The translations under genes were made by a program, and so were the position numbers. Source: Streptomyces griseoviridis (GTDB taxonomy: Bacteria > Actinomycetota > Actinomycetes > Streptomycetales > Streptomycetaceae). Taken from it: a stretch of DNA of 64,000 bases. The stretch covers positions 105,570 through 169,569 of the forward strand of contig BMSM01000014.1 of the NCBI GenBank assembly GCA_014649155.1, in the 5' to 3' direction. The number at the start of each line of letters is the position of its first letter. Position 1 is the stretch's first letter. The notes under the pieces are model-generated. The model was given only the letters and a program-made list of their open reading frames with translations, was not told the DNA's origin and searched no databases. Shown piece after piece: positions 17,099-25,506 of the stretch.

Positions 17099-18154
17099 CT
17101 ACTCCTGCTTCTTGCGCCGCGTCCCGAACACGATCTCGTCCCAGCTGGGGACCGCCGCCCGCCGCCCGGGACGGACTCCGTCCGCCTCGGCCTGGCGGTC
17201 GGTGGAGCCGACCAGCCGGTCACGGTGGCTGCCCACCGACCGCGGCATGAGCACGTCGGCGTACGCGGAGCCCGCGCCGGCGGACGCGGCGGGGGCCGGC
17301 GGCTCCTCGGCCTCCGGGTCCCCCACCGGCTCCTCGACGGGTTCCGGCGCGACGGCCGGACGCTCGGGCACGACCAGGTCGCCCCGGAAACTGGGCACCG
17401 CCTCCAGCAGACTGGTCAGCGAGTCCCGCTCGCTCACGCTCTCCTCGGCGGCGGGCTCGGGCGGCTGCGCCGGCAGGCCCGGCCGCTCGCGCTCCCGGTC
17501 GCCGGGCCGGTCCAGCGGCCGGTCGCGCGGCAGCCGGGCGATGCGCGGCACGAAGGGGAAGCTCGGCTCCGGGGCGGCGAGGTCGTCGGACTCGCCGATC
17601 AGCGCGCGGGCCTCGTCGTCGACGGCCTGGACGAGCCGCCGGGGCGGGTCGTACGTCCAGCTCGCCGAGTGCGGTTCACCCGCGACCAGATAGACCAGCA
17701 GCACTTCCCAGGTGCCGTCGTCGCGGCGCCAGGAGTCCCACTGGACGGTGTCCTTGTCGGCGCCGCGCAGCAGCAGCCGCTCCTGGACGGCCTCGCCCAG
17801 TGGCGGGCCGGAGTTCTCGCCGGGGCGGCGGACGGGGGTCTTGCGGGCGCGTTCGGCCATGAAGGCGCGTTCGGCGAGGACGGGGCCCTCGAAGCGGCGG
17901 ACCCGGTCGACGGGGATGCCGGCCATCTGGGCGACCTCTTCCGCGGTCGCGCCGGCTCGTATACGCGCCTGGATGTCGCGGGGGCGGAGATGGCTCTCCA
18001 CCTCGATCTCGATCTGGCCGAGGCGGGGCCGGTCACCGCGGACGGCGGCCCGGAGGCGCTCGTCGATCGGAAGCGTGTACTCCGTCGCGTCGGCAGCCTT
18101 CAGCACCAGCCGTGTGCCGTCATTCGAGACGGCCACGACACGCAGTTCGGGCAT
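17099..18154 (-). CDS. sepH: SepH, FtsZ-assembly-stimulating cell division protein
   Basis: A 351-residue protein. The N-terminal DUF3071 domain (about residues 1-170) contains a helix-turn-helix-like segment (ARIRAGATAEEVAQMAGIPV). A Pro/Glu/Arg-rich, probably disordered half follows and ends in a conserved short tail (PSWDEIVFGTRRKKQE, with basic end). SepH is known in Streptomyces and mycobacteria to bind FtsZ and promote filament formation at septa. GGGAGG seven bases upstream fixes the ATG at 18154. It is monocistronic and flanked by a 470-bp intergenic region with two strong palindromes. Confidence 0.92.
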   Translation of the reverse strand: MPELRVVAVSNDGTRLVLKAADATEYTLPIDERLRAAVRGDRPRLGQIEIEVESHLRPRDIQARIRAGATAEEVAQMAGIPVDRVRRFEGPVLAERAFMAERARKTPVRRPGENSGPPLGEAVQERLLLRGADKDTVQWDSWRRDDGTWEVLLVYLVAGEPHSASWTYDPPRRLVQAVDDEARALIGESDDLAAPEPSFPFVPRIARLPRDRPLDRPGDRERERPGLPAQPPEPAAEESVSERDSLTSLLEAVPSFRGDLVVPERPAVAPEPVEEPVGDPEAEEPPAPAASAGAGSAYADVLMPRSVGSHRDRLVGSTDRQAEADGVRPGRRAAVPSWDEIVFGTRRKKQE

Positions 18155-18321
18155 GGGGACCTCCCGGGTGGTGCCTGCCGACGTCACGTGCGTCGCTGCT
18201 TCCGCTCTGTCGAGTGTGGCCTGCCCGGGTGCAGCCTGCCACAACCTTGCCGAGTTGCCCGGCGTGTCGGGCGAGGGCCCTGAATCGCCGTTATGGCACG
18301 GTTACCTATTCACAACGCTGA

Positions 18322-18338
18322 GTGACCGAATCGGTCAC
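18322..18338. promoter_or_regulatory. 17-bp palindrome upstream of sepH
   Basis: GTGACCGA-A-TCGGTCAC is a perfect 8-bp inverted repeat with one central base, about 170 bp upstream of the sepH start and 290 bp upstream of the divergent membrane-protein gene. It is the size of a dimeric repressor operator. The regulator is unknown. Confidence 0.5.
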
Positions 18339-18368
18339 CCAGTGCAACTAGCCCCCTCCCGGCGGTCC

Positions 18369-18416
18369 TTGCGAGCCCTGCGTCCCCTGGGCGGAGACCG
18401 GACCCAGGGCTCGCAA
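18369..18416. repeat. 12-bp inverted repeat in the sepH divergent region
   Basis: TTGCGAGCCCTG (18369-18380) pairs with CAGGGCTCGCAA (18405-18416) around a 24-nt loop. The rest of the 18155-18624 gap holds no supported gene. Confidence 0.5.
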
Positions 18417-18624
18417 CAGTACTCCATTCGGGCCACGTGCGTGGATCGGCGCGCCGCCCGACTTCCACCAGGAAGAGTCACCCGGCACCTTCCCGTCCGG
18501 TGCCGTGATCATGCACGTGGCCTACTTCACGCAACCGCCAGAAACGGAACTAAAGGTTTCGTCCGTACGTCCCCTTCTCGTGCAGTTGTAGGTTCACGCG
18601 AGGAAAGACAGGCAAGGTCCGGTG

Positions 18625-19509
18625 ATGCGGGAAAGGTCCGTTGACGACACGACGGGGAGCGGGCGGGGCGAGGAGGACGCGAAGGGTACGGAAGGCGCGC
18701 GGGGCACACGGATCGATCTGAACGTGCCCCAGGTCGCGGGCGGTGCCCTGGCGGCCGTGATCGCGGCCAAGCTCGCCTCCTCGTTCGGCGTGTACGGCAC
18801 GATCCTCGGCGCCGGGGTGGTCAGCGTCGTCGCCACCTGTGGCGGCACGCTCTTCCAGCACTTCTTCCGGCGCACCGGCGAGCAGTTGAAGGTGCGGCGC
18901 ACCGCCGAGGAGCCCCGGCCGGCCGAGGTGCCCGCCGCCGCCGGCCCCTCGCTGCCGGGGGAGTTCACCGAGGGCACGGTCTACCGCGCGCGGGTCAGGA
19001 GCTGGAAGCGTCCGGTGCTCGCCGCGGCCCTGGTCTTCGGCGTCACCATGGGCGGTATCACCGCTTACGAGCTGATCTCGGGCCACAACCTGAGCGGCGG
19101 GAGCAGTACGACCGTGAGCGACGCCGTCTCCGGACACGGCGGCTCCTCCTCGGACTCCGGGGACGACGGCTCCGAGGACCCGGGCGACGACGGCACGGCC
19201 ACCCCGTCGACCGGCCCGGGACGCTCCGCGGACTCCGGCACGGGCTCCGGATCCACCGGCACCCCGTCGGCCACCCCCTCCGGAACGGCGGGTTCCGCGG
19301 ACGGCGGCGCCTCCTCCGGCGAGGGCTCCGCGCGGGACGACGGGACGGCCTCCGACCCGACGCCCACGCCGAGCGCCACCGGTGACGGACAGGGCGCGGA
19401 CGGCACCGCCACCGGGGACCCCGGGGCGTCGGCTACGGCCCCAGCACCCTCCGCAAGTAGTCGTTCCGGAACCGGCGATCAGGGTCAAGACGGTCCCGCA
19501 GCGCCGTGA
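18625..19509 (+). CDS. membrane protein with Ser/Gly/Thr-rich C-terminal tail
   Basis: A 294-residue protein I cannot assign to a named family. Visible: an acidic/polar N-terminal 30 residues, a hydrophobic segment near residues 35-65 (VAGGALAAVIAAKLASSFG then a glycine-rich stretch), a basic cytoplasmic linker, a second membrane segment near 127-147 (PVLAAALVFGVTMGGITAY), then about 140 residues of low-complexity Ser/Gly/Asp/Thr/Pro outside the membrane. The ATG at 18625 is chosen; GTG at 18622 is possible. The last 77 bp overlap the 3' end of the convergent oxidase gene. Confidence 0.75.
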   Translation: MRERSVDDTTGSGRGEEDAKGTEGARGTRIDLNVPQVAGGALAAVIAAKLASSFGVYGTILGAGVVSVVATCGGTLFQHFFRRTGEQLKVRRTAEEPRPAEVPAAAGPSLPGEFTEGTVYRARVRSWKRPVLAAALVFGVTMGGITAYELISGHNLSGGSSTTVSDAVSGHGGSSSDSGDDGSEDPGDDGTATPSTGPGRSADSGTGSGSTGTPSATPSGTAGSADGGASSGEGSARDDGTASDPTPTPSATGDGQGADGTATGDPGASATAPAPSASSRSGTGDQGQDGPAAP

Positions 19510-20758
19510 ACTCGCCGAAGCGGGGATACACCCGGGACAGGTACTCCGCGTCCCGGGTGTGCAGCTTCCCCCAGTGCGGCCGGCCCTCGTGCGCCGTGAA
19601 GATCCGCTCGGCGGCGGTGAAGTACGACCGGTAGGGCGTGCCCCGGAACATGTGGACGGCGAGGTAGGCGCTGTCCCGGCCGGAGGCGGTGGAGAGGGTG
19701 AGGTCGTCGGCCGGGGCGGTGCGCACCTCCACGGGGAAGCTGATCCGCAGCCGGGAGCGGTCCACCATCGCCTTCAGCTCGCGCAGGGTCTCGACCAGGG
19801 CCGCGCGCGGAACGGCGTACTCCATCTCCACGAAGCGGACCCGGCGCGGCGAGGTGAAGACCTTGTACGGGATGTCCGTGTAGGTGCGCGCGGACAGCGC
19901 CCTGCTGGAGACGCGGGCGATCGCCGGGACGGTGGCCGGGACGGCGCGGCCGATCTCGTTGGCGGCGCGGAAGACGCCGTTGGAGAGGAACTCGTCCTCG
20001 TACAGGGCGCGCAGGCGTCCCACCGGGCGGGCCGGGCCCGCGCTGCGGTTGTTGCGCTTGGTGCTGGTGTTGCCGGTGTGCGGGAACCAGTAGAACTCGA
20101 AGTGCTCGTTCTCCGTCCACAGTTCCTCGAAGCGGGACAGCACCTCGTCGAGCGGCATCGGCTCCTCGCGCGCGGTGAGCAGGAAGACCGGTTCGATCGC
20201 GAAGGTCACGGCGGTGACGACGCCGAGCGCGCCGAGGCCGACGCGGGCGGCGGCGAAGATCTCCGGGTTCCGCTGCGCGGAGCAGGTGAGCAGGGAGCCG
20301 TCGGCGGTGACCAGCTCCAGGGCGCGGATCTGCGCGGCGAGCGAACCGGAGTCGCGGCCGGTGCCGTGGGTGCCGGTGGAGGTCGCCCCGGCGACCGTCT
20401 GCTCCATGATGTCGCCCATGTTGGCCAGCGACAGGCCCTCGCGCGCGAGGGCCACGTTGAGCCTCTTGAGCGGGGTGCCGGCCTCCACGGTCACGGTCAT
20501 CGCCTGCCGGTCGATGTGCCGGATTCCGGTCAGCAGGTCGGGGCGTATCAGCACCCCGTCGGTGGCCGCTATGGACGTGAACGAGTGCCCGGTGCCCGCC
20601 GCCTTGACCGGCAGCCCCTCCTCGGCGGCCCGGCGGACCACGTCGGCCAGCTCGTCGGCCGAGGCCGGGGTCACCTCCCGCGCGGGGCGGAACGTGACGC
20701 TGCCGCCCCAGTTACGCCATGTGCCGTTCCTGCCGCTCCCGCTCGCTGTGCTGCTCAA
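19433..20758 (-). CDS. FAD-linked D-arabinono-1,4-lactone/L-gulonolactone oxidase family
   Basis: A 441-residue VAO-type flavoprotein that would oxidise a sugar lactone or alditol with oxygen or another acceptor. Visible: the N-terminal FAD-binding PCMH domain with AGTGHSFT (around residues 54-61; His of the covalent-flavin type), STGTHGTGRDSGSL, and the C-terminal ALO domain ending in the conserved HWGK motif (GRPHWGKLH). The start is TTG at 20758 with GGGGAGG six bases upstream, inside the end of the MFS gene. No in-frame ATG/GTG fits better. The overlap of 47 bp with the MFS gene indicates one operon. Exact substrate unknown. Confidence 0.88.
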   Translation of the reverse strand: MSSTASGSGRNGTWRNWGGSVTFRPAREVTPASADELADVVRRAAEEGLPVKAAGTGHSFTSIAATDGVLIRPDLLTGIRHIDRQAMTVTVEAGTPLKRLNVALAREGLSLANMGDIMEQTVAGATSTGTHGTGRDSGSLAAQIRALELVTADGSLLTCSAQRNPEIFAAARVGLGALGVVTAVTFAIEPVFLLTAREEPMPLDEVLSRFEELWTENEHFEFYWFPHTGNTSTKRNNRSAGPARPVGRLRALYEDEFLSNGVFRAANEIGRAVPATVPAIARVSSRALSARTYTDIPYKVFTSPRRVRFVEMEYAVPRAALVETLRELKAMVDRSRLRISFPVEVRTAPADDLTLSTASGRDSAYLAVHMFRGTPYRSYFTAAERIFTAHEGRPHWGKLHTRDAEYLSRVYPRFGEFTALRDRLDPDRRFRNDYLRRVLGP

Positions 20759-21959
20759 CGACGCCTCCCCGCCCCACCGCCGGCCGCTTGAGCCGGCGGA
20801 ACCCGAGGAAACCGACCGTGACCGCGACGGCCCCGGCCACCGCCGGAACCCCGTACCCGGCGCCCGCCCCCGCCGCGTCGATCACCCAGCCGCCGGCGGC
20901 GGAGCCGAGCGCGACGCCGACCGCGAGGCCGGTGCTCACCCAGGTCATCCCCTCGGTGAGCTGTGCGCGTGGTACGTGCTCTTCGATGAGGGACATCGTC
21001 GTGATCATCGTCGGAGCGATGGACAGACCCGCCACGAACAGCGCCACGGCCAGAGACGGCAGGTTTCCGACCAGTAGGGGAGGGATCATACTCACGGCCA
21101 TCGCGCAGACGCCCAGCAGCCAGCGGCGCTCGGGCGCCCCCGCGAAGCGCAGCAGGCCGAAGACCATGCCCGCCACGCACGAGCCGGCCGCGTAGACGGC
21201 GAGGACCAGGCTGGCGGCGGACTTGTGGCCCTGTTCCTCGGCGAAGGCCACGGTGACGACGTCGACCGATCCGAAGATGGCGCCGGTGGCGACGAAGGTG
21301 CCGACGAAGACCTGGAGACCCTTGGCGCGCAGCGCGCTGCCGCCGCCGCTGCCGCGCTCCCGGGGGTGCGGCACCGGCTCGGTGGCGCGCTGCGAAGTCA
21401 GCCAGAAGACGCCGACCGCCAGGAAGCCGGCGGCCAGCAGGGGACCGGCCTCCGGGAACCAGGCGGTGGACAGGCCGATGGAGATGATCGGCCCGAAGAT
21501 GAAGCAGACCTCGTCGACCACGGACTCGAAGCTGTACGCGGTGTGCAGCTTCGGCGTGCCCCGGTACAGGGCCGCCCAGCGGGCCCGCACCATGGCACCG
21601 AGACTGGGCACGCAGCCGATGCCGACGCACCACACGAACAGCAGCCACTCGGGCCACCGGAAGTGCGCGGTCAGCAGCAGTCCGGCCGCCGCCGCCAGCG
21701 AGACCAGCGTGGCGGGCCGCAGCACCCGCCGCTGCCCGTACTGGTCGACCAGCCGGGAGACCTGGGGACCGCAGACCGCTGCGGCCAGCGCGATGGTGGC
21801 GGAGAGCGCCCCGGCCAGCCCGTACCGCCCGGTCAGCTGCGACACCATGGTCACCACGCCGATGCCCATCATCGACAGCGGCATCCGGCCGAGGAAGCCC
21901 GCGGCGGAGAAGCCCCTGGAGCCGGGGGCGGCGAACAGGTCGCGGTAGGGGCTGGGCAA
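20712..21959 (-). CDS. MFS transporter
   Basis: A 415-residue major facilitator with 12 predicted hydrophobic helices in two halves and a central loop around residues 190-215 (basic, Gly/Ser-rich). The loop DQYGQRRVLRPA between helices 2 and 3 is the MFS motif-A position. Start TTG at 21959, preceded by CCGGAG; other starts would delete the first helix. It precedes and overlaps the oxidase gene, so the two are probably cotranscribed. Substrate not inferable; exporter of the drug-efflux type is the common annotation. Confidence 0.88.
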   Translation of the reverse strand: MPSPYRDLFAAPGSRGFSAAGFLGRMPLSMMGIGVVTMVSQLTGRYGLAGALSATIALAAAVCGPQVSRLVDQYGQRRVLRPATLVSLAAAAGLLLTAHFRWPEWLLFVWCVGIGCVPSLGAMVRARWAALYRGTPKLHTAYSFESVVDEVCFIFGPIISIGLSTAWFPEAGPLLAAGFLAVGVFWLTSQRATEPVPHPRERGSGGGSALRAKGLQVFVGTFVATGAIFGSVDVVTVAFAEEQGHKSAASLVLAVYAAGSCVAGMVFGLLRFAGAPERRWLLGVCAMAVSMIPPLLVGNLPSLAVALFVAGLSIAPTMITTMSLIEEHVPRAQLTEGMTWVSTGLAVGVALGSAAGGWVIDAAGAGAGYGVPAVAGAVAVTVGFLGFRRLKRPAVGRGGVVEQHSERERQERHMA

Positions 21960-22182
21960 CGGGATCTCCGGTACGGCTCGGCCCGGTGGTGACGGGTGCG
22001 GTGGCTCGGTGGGGTGCGAGGCGGGGCGCGGTGCGGCCGCCCCGGGTGCGCGGTAAGGCGTGTACGCCGTCGGTACAGCTTACCGGCGGTCCGTGATCCC
22101 GTGCACCCGTCCGGACCAGCCGGGAGCCCGGGGACGCACCCGCCGTGTCCCCGCTGTCGGTGGGGGGTGGCAGGATCGACCC

Positions 22183-23310
22183 ATGCCAGACGTGCTCGAT
22201 GCCACCCCCTACGACGCCCTGCTCCTGCTCTCCTTCGGCGGCCCGGAAGGCCCCGACGACGTCGTCCCGTTCCTGGAGAACGTGACGCGCGGCCGGGGCA
22301 TCCCCAAGGAACGCCTGAAGGAGGTGGGGCAGCACTACTTCCTGTTCGGCGGGGTCAGCCCCATCAACGACCAGAACCGCGCCCTGCTGGACGCCCTGCG
22401 CGCGGACTTCGCCGAGCACGGCCTGGAGCTGCCCGTCTACTGGGGCAACCGCAACTGGGCGCCCTACCTGACCGACACCCTGCGCGAGATGGTCCGCGAC
22501 GGGCGGCGCCGCGTCCTGGTCCTCGCCACCAGCGCCTACGCCTCCTACTCGGGCTGCCGGCAGTACCGCGAGAACCTCGCCGACGCCCTGGCCACCCTGG
22601 AGCAGGAGGGCCTGGAGCCGCCGAAGATCGACAAGCTGCGGCACTACTTCAACCACCCGGGCTTCATCGAGCCCATGGTCGACGGCCTGGTCCGGTCGAT
22701 CGAGGACCTGCCCGAAGAGGTCCGCGACGGCGCCCACATCGCCTTCACCACCCACTCCATCCCGACCTCCGCCGCCGACACCTCCGGCCCCGTGGAGGAC
22801 CAGGGCGACGGCGGCGCCTACGTCCGTCAGCACCTGGACGTCGCCGAGGTGATCGCCGGCGCCGTCCGCGAGCGCACCGGCGTCGACCGGCCCTGGCAGC
22901 TCGTCTACCAGTCGCGCTCGGGCGCCCCGCACATCCCGTGGCTGGAGCCCGACATCTGCGACCACCTGGAGGAGCGGCACGCGGCCGGCGTCCCGGCCGT
23001 CGTCATGGCCCCCATCGGCTTCGTCTCCGACCACATGGAGGTCCTCTACGACCTCGACACGGAGGCCACCGCCAAGGCCGCGGAGCTGGGACTGCCGGTG
23101 CGCCGCTCGGCCACCGTCGGCGCCGACCCCCGCTTCGCCGCCGCCGTCCGGGACCTGATCCTGGAGCGCGCCGCCGCCGAGAGCGGGCGGAGCGTCGCAC
23201 CGTGCGCCCTGGGCGCCCTCGGCCCGAGCCACAACGTCTGCCCGGTGGGCTGCTGCCCCGCCCGCACCCCCCGTCCCGCCGCCGCGGGCGCCGACAGCCC
23301 CTACGCGTGA
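22183..23310 (+). CDS. cpfC: coproporphyrin III ferrochelatase
   Basis: A 375-residue ferrochelatase that inserts Fe2+ into coproporphyrin III in the actinobacterial/firmicute heme pathway (older name hemH). Visible: LLSFGGPEGPDDV at the N-terminus, the metal-site histidine in FTTHSIP, and QSRSGAPHIPWLEP. It carries the actinobacterial [2Fe-2S] ligands: one Cys in SGCRQY and three in the C-terminal NVCPVGCC segment. AGGAT lies upstream of the ATG at 22183. The next gene, an inositol-monophosphatase homologue, begins 8 bp after the stop. Confidence 0.95.
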   Translation: MPDVLDATPYDALLLLSFGGPEGPDDVVPFLENVTRGRGIPKERLKEVGQHYFLFGGVSPINDQNRALLDALRADFAEHGLELPVYWGNRNWAPYLTDTLREMVRDGRRRVLVLATSAYASYSGCRQYRENLADALATLEQEGLEPPKIDKLRHYFNHPGFIEPMVDGLVRSIEDLPEEVRDGAHIAFTTHSIPTSAADTSGPVEDQGDGGAYVRQHLDVAEVIAGAVRERTGVDRPWQLVYQSRSGAPHIPWLEPDICDHLEERHAAGVPAVVMAPIGFVSDHMEVLYDLDTEATAKAAELGLPVRRSATVGADPRFAAAVRDLILERAAAESGRSVAPCALGALGPSHNVCPVGCCPARTPRPAAAGADSPYA

Positions 23311-23318
23311 GGAGCCCC

Positions 23319-24155
23319 GTGACCAGCCCCGTCACCGACGTGACCGACCCCCTCCACGCCGAACTGCTGGAGATCGCCCGGGAGGCCGCCCGCCGCGCCG
23401 GTGAGCTGCTGCGGGACGGACGCCCCGCCGACCTCGCGGTCGCCGCGACCAAGTCCAGCCCGATCGACGTGGTCACCGAGATGGACATCGCGGCGGAGAA
23501 GCTGATCACCACCTGCATCGCCGACCGCCGCCCGGACGACGGCTTCCTCGGCGAGGAGGGCGCCGCCAGCCCGGGCACCAGCGGCGTCCGCTGGGTGATC
23601 GACCCCCTCGACGGCACGGTGAACTACCTCTACGGGCTGCCGACCTGGTCCGTCTCCATCGCCGCCGAGCAGGACGGCGAGACGGTCGTCGGCGTGGTCG
23701 CGGTGCCGATGCGCGGGGAGACCTTCCACGCGGTGCGCGGCGGCGGCGCCCACGCGACGGGTGCCTGGCCGGGCGAGCGCCGGCTGGCCTGCCGGCCCGC
23801 GCCCCCGCTGGACCAGGCCCTGGTCTCCACGGGGTTCAACTACGTCACCGCGGTCCGCACCCACCAGGCCGAGGTCGCCCGGCAGCTGATCCCCCGGCTG
23901 CGGGACGTCCGGCGCGGCGGTTCGGCCGCCATCGACCTGTGCGACCTCGCGGCCGGCCGCCTCGACGGCTACTACGAGCGGGGCCTGCACCCCTGGGACC
24001 GCGCCGCCGGCGACCTCATCGCCCGGGAGGCGGGCGCGCTGACCGGTGGACGCCCCGGTGAGCGCCCGACGGACGACCTGACGGTCGCCGCCACCCCCGG
24101 CGTCTTCGAGCCCCTCCAGCGGCTCCTGGAGGAGCTGGGCGCCTGGCACGACTGA
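23319..24155 (+). CDS. suhB: inositol monophosphatase-family phosphatase
   Basis: A 278-residue Mg2+-dependent sugar-phosphate phosphatase. Visible: the metal sites GEEGA (around residue 75) and WVIDPLDGTVNYLYGLP (around 90-106), and WDRAAGDLI near the C-terminus. Reaction: dephosphorylation of inositol-1-phosphate or a related substrate such as histidinol phosphate. GAGGA six bases upstream favours the GTG at 23319 over one at 23307. The synteny with ferrochelatase and the DUF4193 block is conserved in actinobacteria. A 17-bp hairpin ends the unit. Confidence 0.88.
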   Translation: MTSPVTDVTDPLHAELLEIAREAARRAGELLRDGRPADLAVAATKSSPIDVVTEMDIAAEKLITTCIADRRPDDGFLGEEGAASPGTSGVRWVIDPLDGTVNYLYGLPTWSVSIAAEQDGETVVGVVAVPMRGETFHAVRGGGAHATGAWPGERRLACRPAPPLDQALVSTGFNYVTAVRTHQAEVARQLIPRLRDVRRGGSAAIDLCDLAAGRLDGYYERGLHPWDRAAGDLIAREAGALTGGRPGERPTDDLTVAATPGVFEPLQRLLEELGAWHD

Positions 24156-24170
24156 GTCCCGGCACGGCAC

Positions 24171-24211
24171 GGCACTCACCCCCGGCGCTGGATTCGCCGG
24201 GGGTGAGTGCC
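24171..24211. terminator. bidirectional terminator after suhB
   Basis: A 17-bp perfect stem (24171-24187 with 24195-24211) and a 7-nt loop, between suhB and a convergent small gene. Confidence 0.88.
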
Positions 24212-24239
24212 GTACGCGCGGTAGGGGCTCGCGGGGTGG

Positions 24240-24413
24240 TCAGCCGCTGATCGCGGTGACCTCCACGCCGTGCTCGGCGGCGAGGCGGCGGAGGTCGTCC
24301 AGCTCGCCGAGTTCCACCTCGACGAGGAAGTCGTCCCCCTCGTCACGGGCCCGCGAGAGGTCGGACTCGGTCGCCTTTATGCGCTGCAGAAGTCCTGTGG
24401 TGAAAGCGTCCAT
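24240..24413 (-). CDS. 57-residue acidic hypothetical protein
   Basis: A small protein starting MDAFTTGLLQRIKATESDL and rich in Glu/Asp. It is predicted to be helical in its first two thirds (possible coiled coil) with a short hydrophobic end (EVTAISG). A purine-rich GAGGGGG site lies six bases upstream of the ATG at 24413, and codon usage is typical. I do not recognise the family. It sits alone between suhB and cutRS. Confidence 0.72.
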   Translation of the reverse strand: MDAFTTGLLQRIKATESDLSRARDEGDDFLVEVELGELDDLRRLAAEHGVEVTAISG

Positions 24414-24846
24414 GCTGCGCCCCCTCGTCCTGGGTCGTGGGTCGATGGCACGGGGGTGTGCCGTACGGAAGGGACGATCACGTCTCTGACAGGTGCCCAG
24501 CGCCGCGCGGCCGGGCGGCGACGATGCCGGACACCCACGCCCGCCCTGCGGCGAACGGTCGCTGCGCACCGCTGGACGAGCGGTACAGGCAGAGCGTGAT
24601 CGCGGGGTGTAAAGCCGTCCTCCCCCCGCTCACTTCCGCGGAAACCTGAACCGTCCGAGAAAATCTCGCATTCCCGTTCGGAACCGCTTTCTCCCCCGCA
24701 CCTCGGTCCCCGTACGCCGGGCGCTCTCCCGCCTTACCGCCGACTTATGGCCGAAAAGGGCAGGATGGAGGTCAACACACCCACCAGACCCCTGCCCGCG
24801 TGCGTCCGCCAGGCGCTGCCGGGCGGACACAGGAAGGACAAGCGAC
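24414..24846. promoter_or_regulatory. upstream region of cutRS
   Basis: A 430-bp gap with lower GC near 24600-24700. There is a small hairpin CGAGA-AAA-TCTCG at 24656-24668 and an AGGAAGGAC ribosome-binding site at about 24830-24839. No ORF or clear -35/-10 pair is convincing. Confidence 0.4.
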
Positions 24847-25500
24847 GTGCGCGTACTCGTCGTCGAGGACGAGCAGCTGCTCGCCGATGCGGTGGCCACC
24901 GGACTGCGCCGGGAGGCCATGGCCGTCGACGTCGTGTACGACGGGGCGGCCGCCCTGGAGCGCATCGGCGTCAACGACTACGACGTGGTCGTGCTCGACC
25001 GCGACCTCCCCCTCGTCCACGGCGACGACGTCTGCCGCAAGATCGTCGAGCTGGGCATGCCCACCCGCGTGCTCATGCTCACGGCCTCCGGCGACGTCAG
25101 CGACCGCGTCGAGGGGCTGGAGATCGGCGCCGACGACTATCTGCCCAAGCCCTTCGCGTTCAGCGAGCTGATCGCCCGCGTCCGCGCCCTGGGCCGGCGG
25201 ACGAGCGTGCCGCTGCCGCCGGTGCTGGAGCGCGCCGGCATCAAGCTCGACCCCAACCGCCGGGAGGTCTTCCGGGACGGCAAGGAGGTGCAGCTCGCGC
25301 CCAAGGAGTTCGCGGTCCTGGAGGTCCTCATGCGCAGCGAGGGCGCGGTGGTCTCCGCCGAGCAGCTCCTGGAGAAGGCCTGGGACGAGAACACGGACCC
25401 GTTCACCAACGTCGTCCGGGTGACCGTCATGACCCTGCGCCGCAAGCTCGGCGAACCCCCGGTGATCGTCACCGTCCCCGGCTCCGGCTACCGGATCTGA
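24847..25500 (+). CDS. cutR: CutR, OmpR-family response regulator
   Basis: A 217-residue response regulator. It has a receiver domain (residues 1-115; acidic pocket Glu7/Asp8, phospho-acceptor Asp51, KPF at about 101-103) and an OmpR winged helix (about 130-217, ending in VTVPGSGYRI). The GTG start at 24847 has AGGAAGG upstream. The kinase gene starts 6 bp after the stop. This is the CutRS system described in Streptomyces, first linked to copper and later to extracytoplasmic secretion stress. Targets cannot be seen here. Confidence 0.92.
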   Translation: MRVLVVEDEQLLADAVATGLRREAMAVDVVYDGAAALERIGVNDYDVVVLDRDLPLVHGDDVCRKIVELGMPTRVLMLTASGDVSDRVEGLEIGADDYLPKPFAFSELIARVRALGRRTSVPLPPVLERAGIKLDPNRREVFRDGKEVQLAPKEFAVLEVLMRSEGAVVSAEQLLEKAWDENTDPFTNVVRVTVMTLRRKLGEPPVIVTVPGSGYRI

Positions 25501-25506
25501 TCGCCC

